Source: DASSSQ01 sp963839285
GTDB lineage: Bacteria; Actinomycetota; Thermoleophilia; Gaiellales; Gaiellaceae
Reading direction: 5' to 3'
NCBI GenBank assembly: GCA_963839285.1
Contig: CAWIUN010000011.1
Span: 1 to 53,121 of the forward strand
Length of the DNA stretch: 53,121 nt
Shown piece by piece: positions 35,622 through 43,875 of the stretch. The notes under the pieces are model-generated. The model saw only the letters and a program-made list of their open reading frames with translations. It did no database searches and was not told where the DNA came from. The position numbers were made by a program, and so were the translations under genes. Every line of letters starts with the position of its first letter. Position 1 is the first letter of the stretch.

Positions 35622-36176
35622 TGGCCGAGCTCGGCTACGACGCCGTGCCGGGCTTCGTCGACGTCAAGCTCGCCCACGGGGAGACGACGGTCGTCGTCGA
35701 GGCGGCCGACCTGCGCGATGCAGCCCTGTACCTCCGCGACGAGCTCGGCTTCAACTTCCTGGCCGACGTCGCCGCGGTCGACTACCTCGGCTGGCCCTCG
35801 AAGGAGGTGGCCGGCTACATCGGCACCGCCGCGCGGGCGCGACCTGAACCGGCCGATGTCGCAGGGGCTCTCGCGCGTGCCCGAGCCGAAGCCGAAGCGC
35901 TTCGCCGTCAACTACCACCTGCTCGCCGTCTCCGACGAGCCCCGCCGCGTGCGGCTGCAGGTCTGGGTCGACGAGGACGAGCCGGTCGCGAGCGTGGTCG
36001 AGATCTGGCCGACCGCCGACTGGCACGAGCGCGAGGCCTGGGACCTGCTCGGCATCGCGATCGAGGGACACCCGAACCTGCGGCGGATCCTGATGGACGA
36101 CGACTGGGAAGGGCACCCGCTGCGCAAGGACTACCCGATCGGCGGCGAGCCCGTCCGCTTCTCGGAGGCGGAGTAG
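35621..36176 (+). CDS. nuoC: NADH-quinone oxidoreductase subunit C (frame broken by one base)
   Basis: Read across one extra base near 35832-35842, this is a 184-residue NuoC (30-kDa subunit), a peripheral-arm scaffold protein. The N-terminal half has the LRDELGFNFLADVAAVDY pattern, and the C-terminal half has the family signature EREAWDLLGIAIEGHPNLRRILMDDDWEGHPLRKDYP (positions about 36025-36140). The GTG overlaps the nuoB stop by one base; the stop is followed at once by the nuoD GTG. NuoC and NuoD are separate here, not fused as in E. coli. Confidence 0.93.
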
Positions 36177-37454
36177 GTGGCGGCCCCCGCCCCGACCCGC
36201 CGCGCCCCGATCTACGAGGGCACGCGCATCCCGAAGCCGACGCCGACGATCCTGCGGCCGCCCGCGCACCTGCGCGACGACCCGGACGTGATGCGGATCA
36301 ACTTCGGCCCGAACCACCCGTCCACGCACGGCGTCCTGCGGCTGATCATCGACCTGCACGGCGAGCACGTCGTCGGCCTCGAGGGCGTGATCGGCTACCT
36401 GCACACGGGCTTCGAGAAGTCGATGGAGTCGAAGACCTGGTGGAAGGGGATCACCTACCCGGAGCGGATCGACTACCTCTCCTTCCAGGCGAACGAGTAC
36501 GCCTTCGTCGCCGCGATCGAGAAGCTGCTCGAGCTCGAGGTGCCCGAGAAGGCCGTCTGGATGCGCACCTGCCTGCTCGAGCTGAACCGGATCCACTCGC
36601 ACCTCGTCTGGCTCGGCACCTCGGCGCTCGAGCTGGGTGCGATCTCGATGTTCTGGTACTGCTTCCGCGAGCGCGACATGGTGCTCGACCTCTTCGAGCT
36701 GGTCACGGGCGTCCGGATGCACACGCGCTACTTCCAGGCGGGCGGCCTCGCCGAGGACGTGCCGCCGGGCTTCTTCCCGGAGGCGCGCAGGTTCGTCGAG
36801 TGGATGCCGAAGGCGGTCGACGACTACGAGGCGCTCCTGACCGGCAACCAGATCTGGCTCGAGCGCACGGTCGGGCTCGGGCTCCTCTCGGCCGACGACG
36901 CGATCGCGCTCGGGCAGTCGGGCCCGGTGCTGCGCGCGTCGGGCGTCGACTGGGACCTGCGCCGGCGCGAGCCCTACCTCGCCTACCCGGAGCTCGACTT
37001 CGACGTTCCCGTCTACGAGGGCGGCGACGTCTACGACCGCTACCGCGTCCACATGGACGAGATGCGACCATCGACGCGGATCGTCGCCCAGTGCCTCGAC
37101 CGGCTCGAGGGCATGGAGGGGCTGCCGTGGATCGCGGACGACCGCAAGGTCGTGCTGCCGCCGCGGCACGAGCTGCACACCTCGATGGAGTCGCTGATCC
37201 ACCACTTCAAGATCGTCACCGAGGGCTACCGCGTCCCCGAGGGCGAGGTCTACGTCGCGATCGAGTCGCCGCGCGGCGAGTTCGGCTGCTACGTCGTCTC
37301 GGACGGCGGCCCGAAGCCGTGGCGCGTCAAGTTCCGCGGCGCCTCCTTCGTCGCGCTCGAGGCGACGGCGACCTGCATGGCGGACGCGGCCGTCGCGGAC
37401 ATGATCGCGATCGTCGGCTCGCTCGACACCGTCATGGGCGAGGTCGACCGCTGA
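36177..37454 (+). CDS. nuoD: NADH-quinone oxidoreductase subunit D
   Basis: This 425-residue subunit forms most of the quinone-binding pocket with NuoB. Landmarks are NFGPNHPSTHGVLR near residue 42 (with the pocket His), GYLHTGFEKSMESKTW, DRIDYL-type ERIDYLSFQANEYAF, and the C-terminal RVKFRGASFVALEA and IVGSLDTVMGEVDR. The quinone is probably menaquinone, given the MqnD-like gene elsewhere in the window; that is an inference. GTG starts immediately after the nuoC stop and the TGA overlaps nuoE. Confidence 0.97.
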   Translation: MAAPAPTRRAPIYEGTRIPKPTPTILRPPAHLRDDPDVMRINFGPNHPSTHGVLRLIIDLHGEHVVGLEGVIGYLHTGFEKSMESKTWWKGITYPERIDYLSFQANEYAFVAAIEKLLELEVPEKAVWMRTCLLELNRIHSHLVWLGTSALELGAISMFWYCFRERDMVLDLFELVTGVRMHTRYFQAGGLAEDVPPGFFPEARRFVEWMPKAVDDYEALLTGNQIWLERTVGLGLLSADDAIALGQSGPVLRASGVDWDLRRREPYLAYPELDFDVPVYEGGDVYDRYRVHMDEMRPSTRIVAQCLDRLEGMEGLPWIADDRKVVLPPRHELHTSMESLIHHFKIVTEGYRVPEGEVYVAIESPRGEFGCYVVSDGGPKPWRVKFRGASFVALEATATCMADAAVADMIAIVGSLDTVMGEVDR

Positions 37455-37954
37455 TGGCGGCGCGCGGCTTCCACGACGAGGTCCAGGACCTGATGGCGCA
37501 GTACCCCGACGGGCGCTCGGCGACCCTGCCGGCGCTGCGGCTCGCGCAGGAGCGCCACGGCGGCTGGCTGCCGCCCGAGGCCTTCCGCGAGGTCGCGGAC
37601 GCGCTCGGGGAGACGCCCGCCTACTGCCAGGCGGTCGCGTCCTTCTACGACATGTTCCACCTGGAGCCCGTCGGCGAGCACCTGGTCGAGGTCTGCACGA
37701 ACGTCTCCTGCGCGCTCGTCGGCGCGCAGCAGGTGCTCGAGGCCTTCGAGCGCGAGCTGGACGTGCGCGCGGGCGAGACGACCGCCGACGGCGCGGTGAC
37801 GCTCCGCGCGATCGAGTGCGCGGGCGGCTGCGGCTGGGGCACGGTCGTCGCCGTCGACAGCCGCTACCGCGAGCCGGTCACGCCCGGGGACGTGCCCGCG
37901 ATCGTCGCCGAGGTGCGCGGCGGCGGCGCGCCGGGAGGCGCAGCGGATGCCTGA
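37454..37954 (+). CDS. nuoE: NADH-quinone oxidoreductase subunit E
   Basis: This 166-residue protein is the 24-kDa subunit with the [2Fe-2S] cluster N1a. The ligands are Cys81 and Cys86 (CTNVSC) and Cys122 and Cys126 (CAGGC). It belongs to the NADH-oxidising module with NuoF and NuoG. The N-terminal helical part carries LPALRLAQERHGGWLPPEAF. The ATG overlaps the nuoD TGA and the gene end overlaps nuoF by 8 nt. Confidence 0.96.
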   Translation: MAARGFHDEVQDLMAQYPDGRSATLPALRLAQERHGGWLPPEAFREVADALGETPAYCQAVASFYDMFHLEPVGEHLVEVCTNVSCALVGAQQVLEAFERELDVRAGETTADGAVTLRAIECAGGCGWGTVVAVDSRYREPVTPGDVPAIVAEVRGGGAPGGAADA

Positions 37955-39239
37955 GCTGCACGTCCTCCTCGACCGGCGCGCCGGCACGAGCCTCGAGGCC
38001 TACGGCGGCTACCGGGCGCTCGCGAAGGCACGGCGGCTGGAGCCGTCGCAGGTGATCGACGAGCTGCTCGAGGCGAACCTGCGCGGCCGCGGCGGCGCCT
38101 TCTTCCCGATGGGCCGGAAGGCGAGCTTCCTCGCGCAGGGCACCCGCTACCTCGTCGTCAACGCGGACGAGTCCGAGCCGGGCACCTTCAAGGACCGCGA
38201 GATCATGTTCAGCGAGCCGCACCGGCTGATCGAGGGCTGCCTGATCACGGCGCACGCGATCGGCGCGAAGCACGTCTTCGTCTACATCCGCGGCGAGTAC
38301 CTGCGCGAGTTCGAGATCCTGCGCGCCGCGCTCGAGGAGACGCGCGCCGCGAACCTGCTCGAGGGCGTCACGATCGTCCTCCACCGCGGCGCCGGCGCCT
38401 ACATCTGCGGCGAGGAGTCGGCGCTGCTCGAGTCGCTCGAGGGCAAGCGCGGCCAGCCCCGCTCGCGGCCGCCCTTCCCCGCCGTCGCCGGGCTCTACCA
38501 GGCGCCGACGCTGATCAACAACGTCGAGACCGTCTCGACCGTGCCGGTGATCCTCTCGATGGGCGCCGCCGAGTACGCGAAGCTCGGCGCGCCGCCGGAC
38601 TCGACCGGGACGCGCGTCTTCTCGCTCTCGGGCAACGTGGCGAGGGGCGGCAACTACGAGCTGCCGATGGGGACGACGCTGCGCGAGCTGATCTACGACC
38701 TCGGCGGCGGCATCCCCGACGGCCGCGAGCTGAAGGCGGTCATCCCCGGCGGCTCCTCGGTGCCCGTGCTGCGCGCCGACCAGATCGACATGCCGCTCGA
38801 CGCGCAGTCGGCGGCCGAGGTCGGGACGATGCTCGGCTCCGGCGCCGTGATCGTGATCGACGACCGCGCCTGCATGGTGCAGCTCGGCCTCCGGGTCGCG
38901 CAGTTCTACATGCACGAGTCGTGCGGCAAGTGCACGCCCTGCCGCGAGGGGACGCGCTGGATGGTGCAGATCCTCCACAAGATCGAGGACGGGCGCGCCG
39001 AGCCGCGCGAGCTCGACCTCCTGCTCGACGTCTGCGACCGGATCCTCGGCAAGTGCCTCTGCCCGCTCGGCGACGCGGCCGCGATGCCGATCGCGAGCTA
39101 CGTCGACAAGTTCCGCGACGAGTTCCTCGCCCACGTCGAGCACGGCGGCTGCCCCTTCGAGGGCTCCTCGTCGCTCGAGCGCGTGCTGGCGCCGGTCGAC
39201 CAGCACGCCCACCACCCGACCGTGGAGCAGCCCTCGTGA
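37947..39239 (+). CDS. nuoF: NADH-quinone oxidoreductase subunit F
   Basis: This 430-residue subunit binds NADH and FMN and cluster N3. The nucleotide region is LRGRGGAFFPMGRK near residue 45, followed by NADESEPGTFKDR and GAGAYICGEESALLESLEGKRGQPR. The N3 ligands lie in SCGKCTPCREGT near residue 330 and CLCPLGDAA near residue 370. It starts inside the nuoE end. After its stop comes the only sizeable gap in the operon, which carries a GTGAC palindrome before nuoG. Confidence 0.97.
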   Translation: MPELHVLLDRRAGTSLEAYGGYRALAKARRLEPSQVIDELLEANLRGRGGAFFPMGRKASFLAQGTRYLVVNADESEPGTFKDREIMFSEPHRLIEGCLITAHAIGAKHVFVYIRGEYLREFEILRAALEETRAANLLEGVTIVLHRGAGAYICGEESALLESLEGKRGQPRSRPPFPAVAGLYQAPTLINNVETVSTVPVILSMGAAEYAKLGAPPDSTGTRVFSLSGNVARGGNYELPMGTTLRELIYDLGGGIPDGRELKAVIPGGSSVPVLRADQIDMPLDAQSAAEVGTMLGSGAVIVIDDRACMVQLGLRVAQFYMHESCGKCTPCREGTRWMVQILHKIEDGRAEPRELDLLLDVCDRILGKCLCPLGDAAAMPIASYVDKFRDEFLAHVEHGGCPFEGSSSLERVLAPVDQHAHHPTVEQPS

Positions 39240-39269
39240 GCCGCGAGGTCGTCACTCCGGAGCGACTTC

Positions 39270-39284
39270 GTGACACTTCGTCAC
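39270..39284. repeat. GTGAC palindrome between nuoF and nuoG
   Basis: GTGAC-acttc-GTCAC lies 31 nt beyond the nuoF stop. If nuoG starts at GTG 39270 the palindrome encodes its first five codons; if it starts at 39303 the palindrome is in the intergenic leader. It is the loosest of the four copies. Confidence 0.5.
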
Positions 39285-39302
39285 ATGGAAGGCAGCGGCG
39301 TC

Positions 39303-41495
39303 GTGAGCGCGCCGGAGCTCGTGACGCTGACGATCGACGACCGCGAGGTGATCGTCCCGAAGGGGACGGGCCTCGTCGAGACGGCCCAGGCCGCCGGGGT
39401 CGAGATCCCGGTCTTCTGCTACGAGCCGCGGCTCGGGCCGGCGGTCGGCGCCTGCCGCATGTGCCTCGTCGAGGTCGAGGGGATGCCGAAGCTGCAGGCC
39501 GGCTGCACGCTGACCGCGCAGGACGGGATGGTCGTCAAGACCGCCCAGAGCTCGGCGCGCGCGGCCGAGGGCCAGAACGCGACGCTCGAGTTCATCCTCG
39601 TCAACCACCCGCTCGACTGCCCCGTCTGCGACAAGGGCGGCGAGTGCCCGCTGCAGGACCTGACCTTCCGCTACGGGCCGGGCGCGACGCGGATGCAGTT
39701 CCCGAAGCGCACCTTCGACAAGCCGATCCCGATCTCGCCGACGATCACGCTCGACCGCGAGCGCTGCATCCTCTGCTACCGCTGCACCCGCTTCTCGCAG
39801 GACGTGGCGCAGGACGGGCAGCTCGTGGCGAAAAACCGCGGCGCCGCGTCGATGATCGCCACCTTCGAGGACGAGCCCTACCGGGCGCCGTTCTCCGGCA
39901 ACGTGACCGAGCTCTGCCCGGTCGGCGCGCTCCTGCCGGCGCAGTACCGCTTCGAGGCGCGGCCGTGGGAGATCCAGAACGTGCCGACGGTCTGCGGGCT
40001 CTGCCCGGCCGGCTGCAACACGCAGGTGACGATCCGCGAGGGGAAGGCCAAGCGCGTGCTCTCGCGCAACCACCCCGAGATCGACGAGGGCTGGCTCTGC
40101 GACAAGGGCCGCTTCGCCTTCACGCATCTCTACGCCGAGGACCGGGTCGCCGAGCCGCAGGCGCGGGCCGGCCGGCGCCGCTTCGAGCCGCTCGACTGGG
40201 ACGCCGCGCTCGACCGGGCCGAGCAGCTGCTGCGCGCGGCCGGGCCGAACGTCGTCACCGCGCTCTCGGGCAGCGAGACGATCGAGCAGTCGTGGGCGCT
40301 CGCGAAGCTGCTGCGCCGCGGTCTCGGCGCCCACGCGGCCGTGCTCCCGGAGGAGCCCTCGGACGCGCTCGACCCCTTCGCGCTGCCGCTCTCGGCCATC
40401 CGTCGCGCGCAGCTCGTCGTCGTCGTCGGCGACGACCCGGTCGTCGAGCGGGCGCCGGTCGTCGACCTCTGGCTGAAGGCCGCGCGTCGCGCGGGCGCCG
40501 AGGTGGTCGTGCTCGGCCCCGGCGAGCGGACGCCCGCCGAGGAGTGCCGCGCGCTGCCCGGCTCCGAGCTCGGGACGCGCCTGCGCGAGGCAGGTCGCGC
40601 GATCCTGATCTGGTCGGGCGACGGCCCCGCCGAGTGCCTCGCGGCCGCCGCGGGCGAGCTCGGCCTCGGCGACCGGCCGGGCTCCGGCGCCTTCTACCTG
40701 CCGCGGACGCCGAACGGCCGCGGCGTCGTCGACGCCTGGGCCGCGGCCGCGGACGAGGAGGCCGAGGTGCAGGAGCGGATCGGCCTGCTCGTCGTCTCGG
40801 GCGACGAGGCGGCCGCCGACCCGTCGGTGCGCGCCCTCGCCGAGAACGCCGACGCGGTGCTCGCGATCGGCATGTTCCTCGAGCCCCTGCGCGGCTTCGC
40901 CGACCTCGTCCTGCCCGCGACGAGCACGCTCGAGCGCGACGGGACGACGATGAACCTCGAGGGCCGGCTGCAGCGCCAGCGCCGCGCCGTCCTCGCGCCC
41001 TGCCCCGACGAGACCGCCTGGCTCGCCACGCTCGGCGAGCGCTTCGGCGTCGAGATCTCGCCCTACCCGTCGGTGCTCTTCGACGAGCTCGCGGCGACCT
41101 GCTATCCGGGCGTCACCGGCGAGTCGCTCGGCGAGACGGCGCCGCTGCCCGAGCGCACGCAGGCCGCCCGCGTGCAGGCACCGGCGACGCCCGCCCGCGC
41201 GGAGACCGCCTCCGGCTCGTTCCGGCTCCTCCGCTACCGGCCGCTCTTCTCGGGCCCGGCGGTCGAGCGCGTCCCGGAGCTGCAGTTCCAGCGGCCGCCC
41301 GCCGAGGTCGAGCTCTCGCGCGAGGACGCGGCCCGCCTCGGCGTCGCCGGCGGCGACAGCGTCCGGGTCGGCCACGACGGCACCTCCGTCGAGCTCCGCG
41401 CGCAGCTCTCGCGCGCGCTCCCGGCCGGCGTCGTCCGGATCGCCGAGGAGCACGCGGGCGCGCTCGAGACCTGGGTCGAGGTCACCCGCGCGTGA
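39303..41495 (+). CDS. nuoG: NADH-quinone oxidoreductase subunit G
   Basis: This subunit of about 730 residues is the largest of the peripheral arm. Ligand sets can be read for N1b (CYEPRLGPAVGACRMC and a later Cys), N5 (H-P-L-D-C-P-V-C-D-K-G-G-E-C), N4 (CILCYRC and ELCPVGAL), and an extra C-x2-C-x3-C-x27-C set starting CGLCPAGC that matches cluster N7 of E. coli and Thermus. The molybdopterin-oxidoreductase-like C-terminal domain follows. Starts at GTG 39270 or ATG 39285 are possible; GTG 39303 is preferred because GGAAGG lies 10 nt before it. It overlaps nuoH by 4 nt. Confidence 0.94.
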   Translation: MSAPELVTLTIDDREVIVPKGTGLVETAQAAGVEIPVFCYEPRLGPAVGACRMCLVEVEGMPKLQAGCTLTAQDGMVVKTAQSSARAAEGQNATLEFILVNHPLDCPVCDKGGECPLQDLTFRYGPGATRMQFPKRTFDKPIPISPTITLDRERCILCYRCTRFSQDVAQDGQLVAKNRGAASMIATFEDEPYRAPFSGNVTELCPVGALLPAQYRFEARPWEIQNVPTVCGLCPAGCNTQVTIREGKAKRVLSRNHPEIDEGWLCDKGRFAFTHLYAEDRVAEPQARAGRRRFEPLDWDAALDRAEQLLRAAGPNVVTALSGSETIEQSWALAKLLRRGLGAHAAVLPEEPSDALDPFALPLSAIRRAQLVVVVGDDPVVERAPVVDLWLKAARRAGAEVVVLGPGERTPAEECRALPGSELGTRLREAGRAILIWSGDGPAECLAAAAGELGLGDRPGSGAFYLPRTPNGRGVVDAWAAAADEEAEVQERIGLLVVSGDEAAADPSVRALAENADAVLAIGMFLEPLRGFADLVLPATSTLERDGTTMNLEGRLQRQRRAVLAPCPDETAWLATLGERFGVEISPYPSVLFDELAATCYPGVTGESLGETAPLPERTQAARVQAPATPARAETASGSFRLLRYRPLFSGPAVERVPELQFQRPPAEVELSREDAARLGVAGGDSVRVGHDGTSVELRAQLSRALPAGVVRIAEEHAGALETWVEVTRA

Positions 41496-42490
41496 TCCTC
41501 GCCGCCCTGTTCGAGCCCTGGTGGATCTCGCTGATCAAGGCGGCGGTCCTGATCAACGTGATCCTGGGCATGTTCGCCTACCTGACCCTGGTCGAGCGCA
41601 AGCTGATGGGCCGGATGCAGCTCCGCTACGGCCCGAACCGCGCCGGCCCCTACGGCCTGCTGCAGCCGATCGCCGACCTCGTCAAGCTCGTCCGCAAGGA
41701 GGCGTTCGCGCCGCAGAGCGCCGTCGAGGCCCTCTACATCGCCGCGCCGGCGCTCTCTGCCTTCACGGCGCTCGCCGCCTTCTCGGTCATCCCCTGGGGG
41801 AGCGGCTGGACGGTCAACGGCTGGCACATCCAGGGCGAGATCGTCAACGTCTCGATCAGCCTGATCGTGATCTTCGCGCTCGGCTCGATCGGCGTCTACG
41901 GCTTCATCGTCGGCGGCTGGGCCTCCGACTCGAAGTACTCGCTGCTCGGCTCGATGCGCACCTGCGCGCAGCTCGTCTCCTACGAGGTCTCGCTCGCGTT
42001 GAGCGTGCTCGGCGTCGTCCTGATGGCCGGCACGATCAACCTCGCCGACATCGTCCACGAGCAGAGCCGCTGGGTCGCCTACGCCGGCCCGCAGTTCGTC
42101 GGCATGCTCGTCTTCTTCATCGGCGGCATCGCCGAGACGAGCCGGGCGCCGTTCGACCTGCCCGAGGCCGAGCAGGAGCTCGTCGCCGGCTACCACACCG
42201 AGTACTCGGGCATGCGCTGGGGCCTCTTCCAGATGGCCGAGTACATCAACATGATCACGCTCTCCGGCCTGATGGTGACCCTCTTCCTCGGCGGCTGGCA
42301 CGGCCCCTGGAGCCTCGGCCCGCTCTGGTTTCTGCTCAAGCTCGCCGGCGTCCTCTTCGTCTTCATCTGGCTGCGGACGACGCTGCCCCGGCTCCGCTAC
42401 GACCAGCTGATGCGCTTCGGCTGGAAGGTGCTCCTGCCGGTGGCGACGATCAACGCCCTCGTGACCGCGCTCCTCGTGGTGGCCCTGTGA
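41492..42490 (+). CDS. nuoH: NADH-quinone oxidoreductase subunit H
   Basis: This 332-residue membrane subunit links the peripheral arm to the proton-pumping arm and forms part of the quinone channel. It has about eight transmembrane helices and the conserved segments LVERKLMGRMQLRYGPNR, LLQPIADLVKLVRKE, and the acidic loop ETSRAPFDLPEAEQELVAGYHTEYSG (near 42130-42210). GTG at 41492 overlaps the nuoG TGA; the gene is followed after 13 nt by nuoI. The frame is open upstream, but the family N-terminus begins here. Confidence 0.96.
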   Translation: MILAALFEPWWISLIKAAVLINVILGMFAYLTLVERKLMGRMQLRYGPNRAGPYGLLQPIADLVKLVRKEAFAPQSAVEALYIAAPALSAFTALAAFSVIPWGSGWTVNGWHIQGEIVNVSISLIVIFALGSIGVYGFIVGGWASDSKYSLLGSMRTCAQLVSYEVSLALSVLGVVLMAGTINLADIVHEQSRWVAYAGPQFVGMLVFFIGGIAETSRAPFDLPEAEQELVAGYHTEYSGMRWGLFQMAEYINMITLSGLMVTLFLGGWHGPWSLGPLWFLLKLAGVLFVFIWLRTTLPRLRYDQLMRFGWKVLLPVATINALVTALLVVAL

Positions 42491-42503
42491 GGAAGGTGCT
42501 GTC

Positions 42504-43001
42504 GTGAGCCCGCAGCCGGTCTCGACCCTGAAGGGCTTCGGCGTGACGCTGAAGCAGATCTTCAAGAAGCCGATCACGCAGGAGTACCCCGAGTTCAAGC
42601 GGCCGCTCTATCCGCGCTTCCGCGGACGCCACCGGCTCTGGCGGCACGAGAACGGGCTCGAGAAGTGCGTCGGCTGCTCGCTCTGCGCGGCCGCCTGCCC
42701 GGCGGACTGCATCCGCGTCGTCGCGGCCGAGAACACCGCCGAGAACCGCGTCTCCGCGGGCGAGCGCTACGCGCGCATCTACGAGATCAACCTCTCGCGC
42801 TGCATCTTCTGCGGCTACTGCGAGCTCGCCTGCCCGTTCGACGCGATCACGCTCGGCAACGAGTTCGAGATCTCGGAGTACAACCGCGACGACCTGATCT
42901 ACACGAAGGACATGCTCCTGGCCGAGCCGATCAAGCAGGTGCCGGTCGCCGACCCGGAGCTCTACGACACGCCGATCCCCTACTACAAGACCGCCTCGTG
43001 A
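42504..43001 (+). CDS. nuoI: NADH-quinone oxidoreductase subunit I
   Basis: This 165-residue ferredoxin-like subunit carries clusters N6a and N6b. The two [4Fe-4S] ligand sets are Cys55, Cys58, Cys61 and Cys65 (CVGCSLCAAAC) and Cys100, Cys103, Cys106 and Cys110 (CIFCGYCELAC), with each following C-P completing the other site. The N-terminal KGFGVTLKQIFKKPIT is the amphipathic helix that lies on the membrane. GTG at 42504 follows AGGAAGG-type bases, and the stop overlaps the nuoJ GTG. Confidence 0.96.
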   Translation: MSPQPVSTLKGFGVTLKQIFKKPITQEYPEFKRPLYPRFRGRHRLWRHENGLEKCVGCSLCAAACPADCIRVVAAENTAENRVSAGERYARIYEINLSRCIFCGYCELACPFDAITLGNEFEISEYNRDDLIYTKDMLLAEPIKQVPVADPELYDTPIPYYKTAS

Positions 43002-43570
43002 GCGTCCTGCTCCCGCTCGCGGACGTCGGCGAGGGCGTCGTCTGGGCCGTCTGGGTCGTGGCGGCGTTCGCCTGCCTCGGCTCCGGGATCGCGGTCGTGA
43101 CGCTGCACAACCCGTTCTTCTCGGCCCTGGCGCTGATCGGCAACCTCGGCTCGCTGGCGGTGCTCTACCTGCTCCTGAACGCCGAGTTCGTCGCGGCGGC
43201 GCAGGTGCTCGTCTACGCCGGCGCGGTCATGGTCATGTTCCTGTTCGTGATCGCCTACATCGGCCGCGAGGCGGGCGCGCCCTGGGCGGGCGGTCCGAGC
43301 TGGCAGACGGTCGGCGCGATCCTGGCGGCGGGCGCGATCGGCGTCGAGATCGTCGTCGTGATCGGCCTGAAGGCGGGCGGCAAGCTCGCCGGGGCCTCGC
43401 AGCTGCCCGACGACTTCGGCAGCGCGGGCGACATCGGCCGCGTCTTCCTGACCGACCACCTGCTCGCGTTCGAGATCACCTCGATCGTGCTGCTCGCCGC
43501 CGCGGTCGGCGGCGTCGTGCTCGGCAGCCACGCGCGCCGGGTCGAGGCCTCGACGGAGGAGACCGCATGA
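42998..43570 (+). CDS. nuoJ: NADH-quinone oxidoreductase subunit J
   Basis: This 190-residue membrane subunit has five predicted helices, including ALIGNLGSLAVLYLLLNAEFVAAAQVLVYAGAVMVMFLFVI (positions about 43130-43260), where the conserved Tyr-Ala-Gly-Ala and pi-bulge-type helix 3 are found. It sits between NuoA/H and NuoK in the membrane arm. The GTG overlaps the nuoI TGA by 4 nt and the end overlaps nuoK by 4 nt. Confidence 0.95.
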   Translation: MSVLLPLADVGEGVVWAVWVVAAFACLGSGIAVVTLHNPFFSALALIGNLGSLAVLYLLLNAEFVAAAQVLVYAGAVMVMFLFVIAYIGREAGAPWAGGPSWQTVGAILAAGAIGVEIVVVIGLKAGGKLAGASQLPDDFGSAGDIGRVFLTDHLLAFEITSIVLLAAAVGGVVLGSHARRVEASTEETA

Positions 43571-43875
43571 GGGGCCCGGAGGTCGTCTGGTACCTCTCGG
43601 TCGCCGCCTTCCTCTTCGCGACGGGCGCCTTCGGCGTCCTGATGCGGCGGAGCCCGCTGACGATCCTGCTCTCGCTCGAGATCATGCTGAACGCCTGCAA
43701 CCTGGCCCTGATCTCGGTCTCCCGGCACACCGGGCGCGCCGACGGGCAGGTCTTCGCCCTGGCGGTGATGGCCGTCGCGGCCTCCGAGGTCGTCGTCGGG
43801 CTCGGCCTGATCGTCGCCATCCACCGCCGCCGCCTCGTCCTCGACGTCGACCGCCTGACGAGCCTCCGCGGATGA
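43567..43875 (+). CDS. nuoK: NADH-quinone oxidoreductase subunit K
   Basis: This 102-residue subunit has three helices related to the Mrp antiporter subunit MrpC. The proton-path Glu residues appear in LLSLEIMLNACNLAL (Glu near residue 38) and AVAASEVVVGLGLIVAI (Glu near residue 73). It sits between NuoJ and NuoN. The ATG overlaps the nuoJ TGA (ATGA) and its own stop overlaps nuoL by 4 nt. Confidence 0.96.
   Translation: MRGPEVVWYLSVAAFLFATGAFGVLMRRSPLTILLSLEIMLNACNLALISVSRHTGRADGQVFALAVMAVAASEVVVGLGLIVAIHRRRLVLDVDRLTSLRG

Noticed and set aside
39236..39238. GTG overlapping the nuoF stop considered as the nuoG start
   Set aside because: It is not in frame with nuoG (offset of 34 nt from the GTG at 39270), unless an unseen indel lies between.
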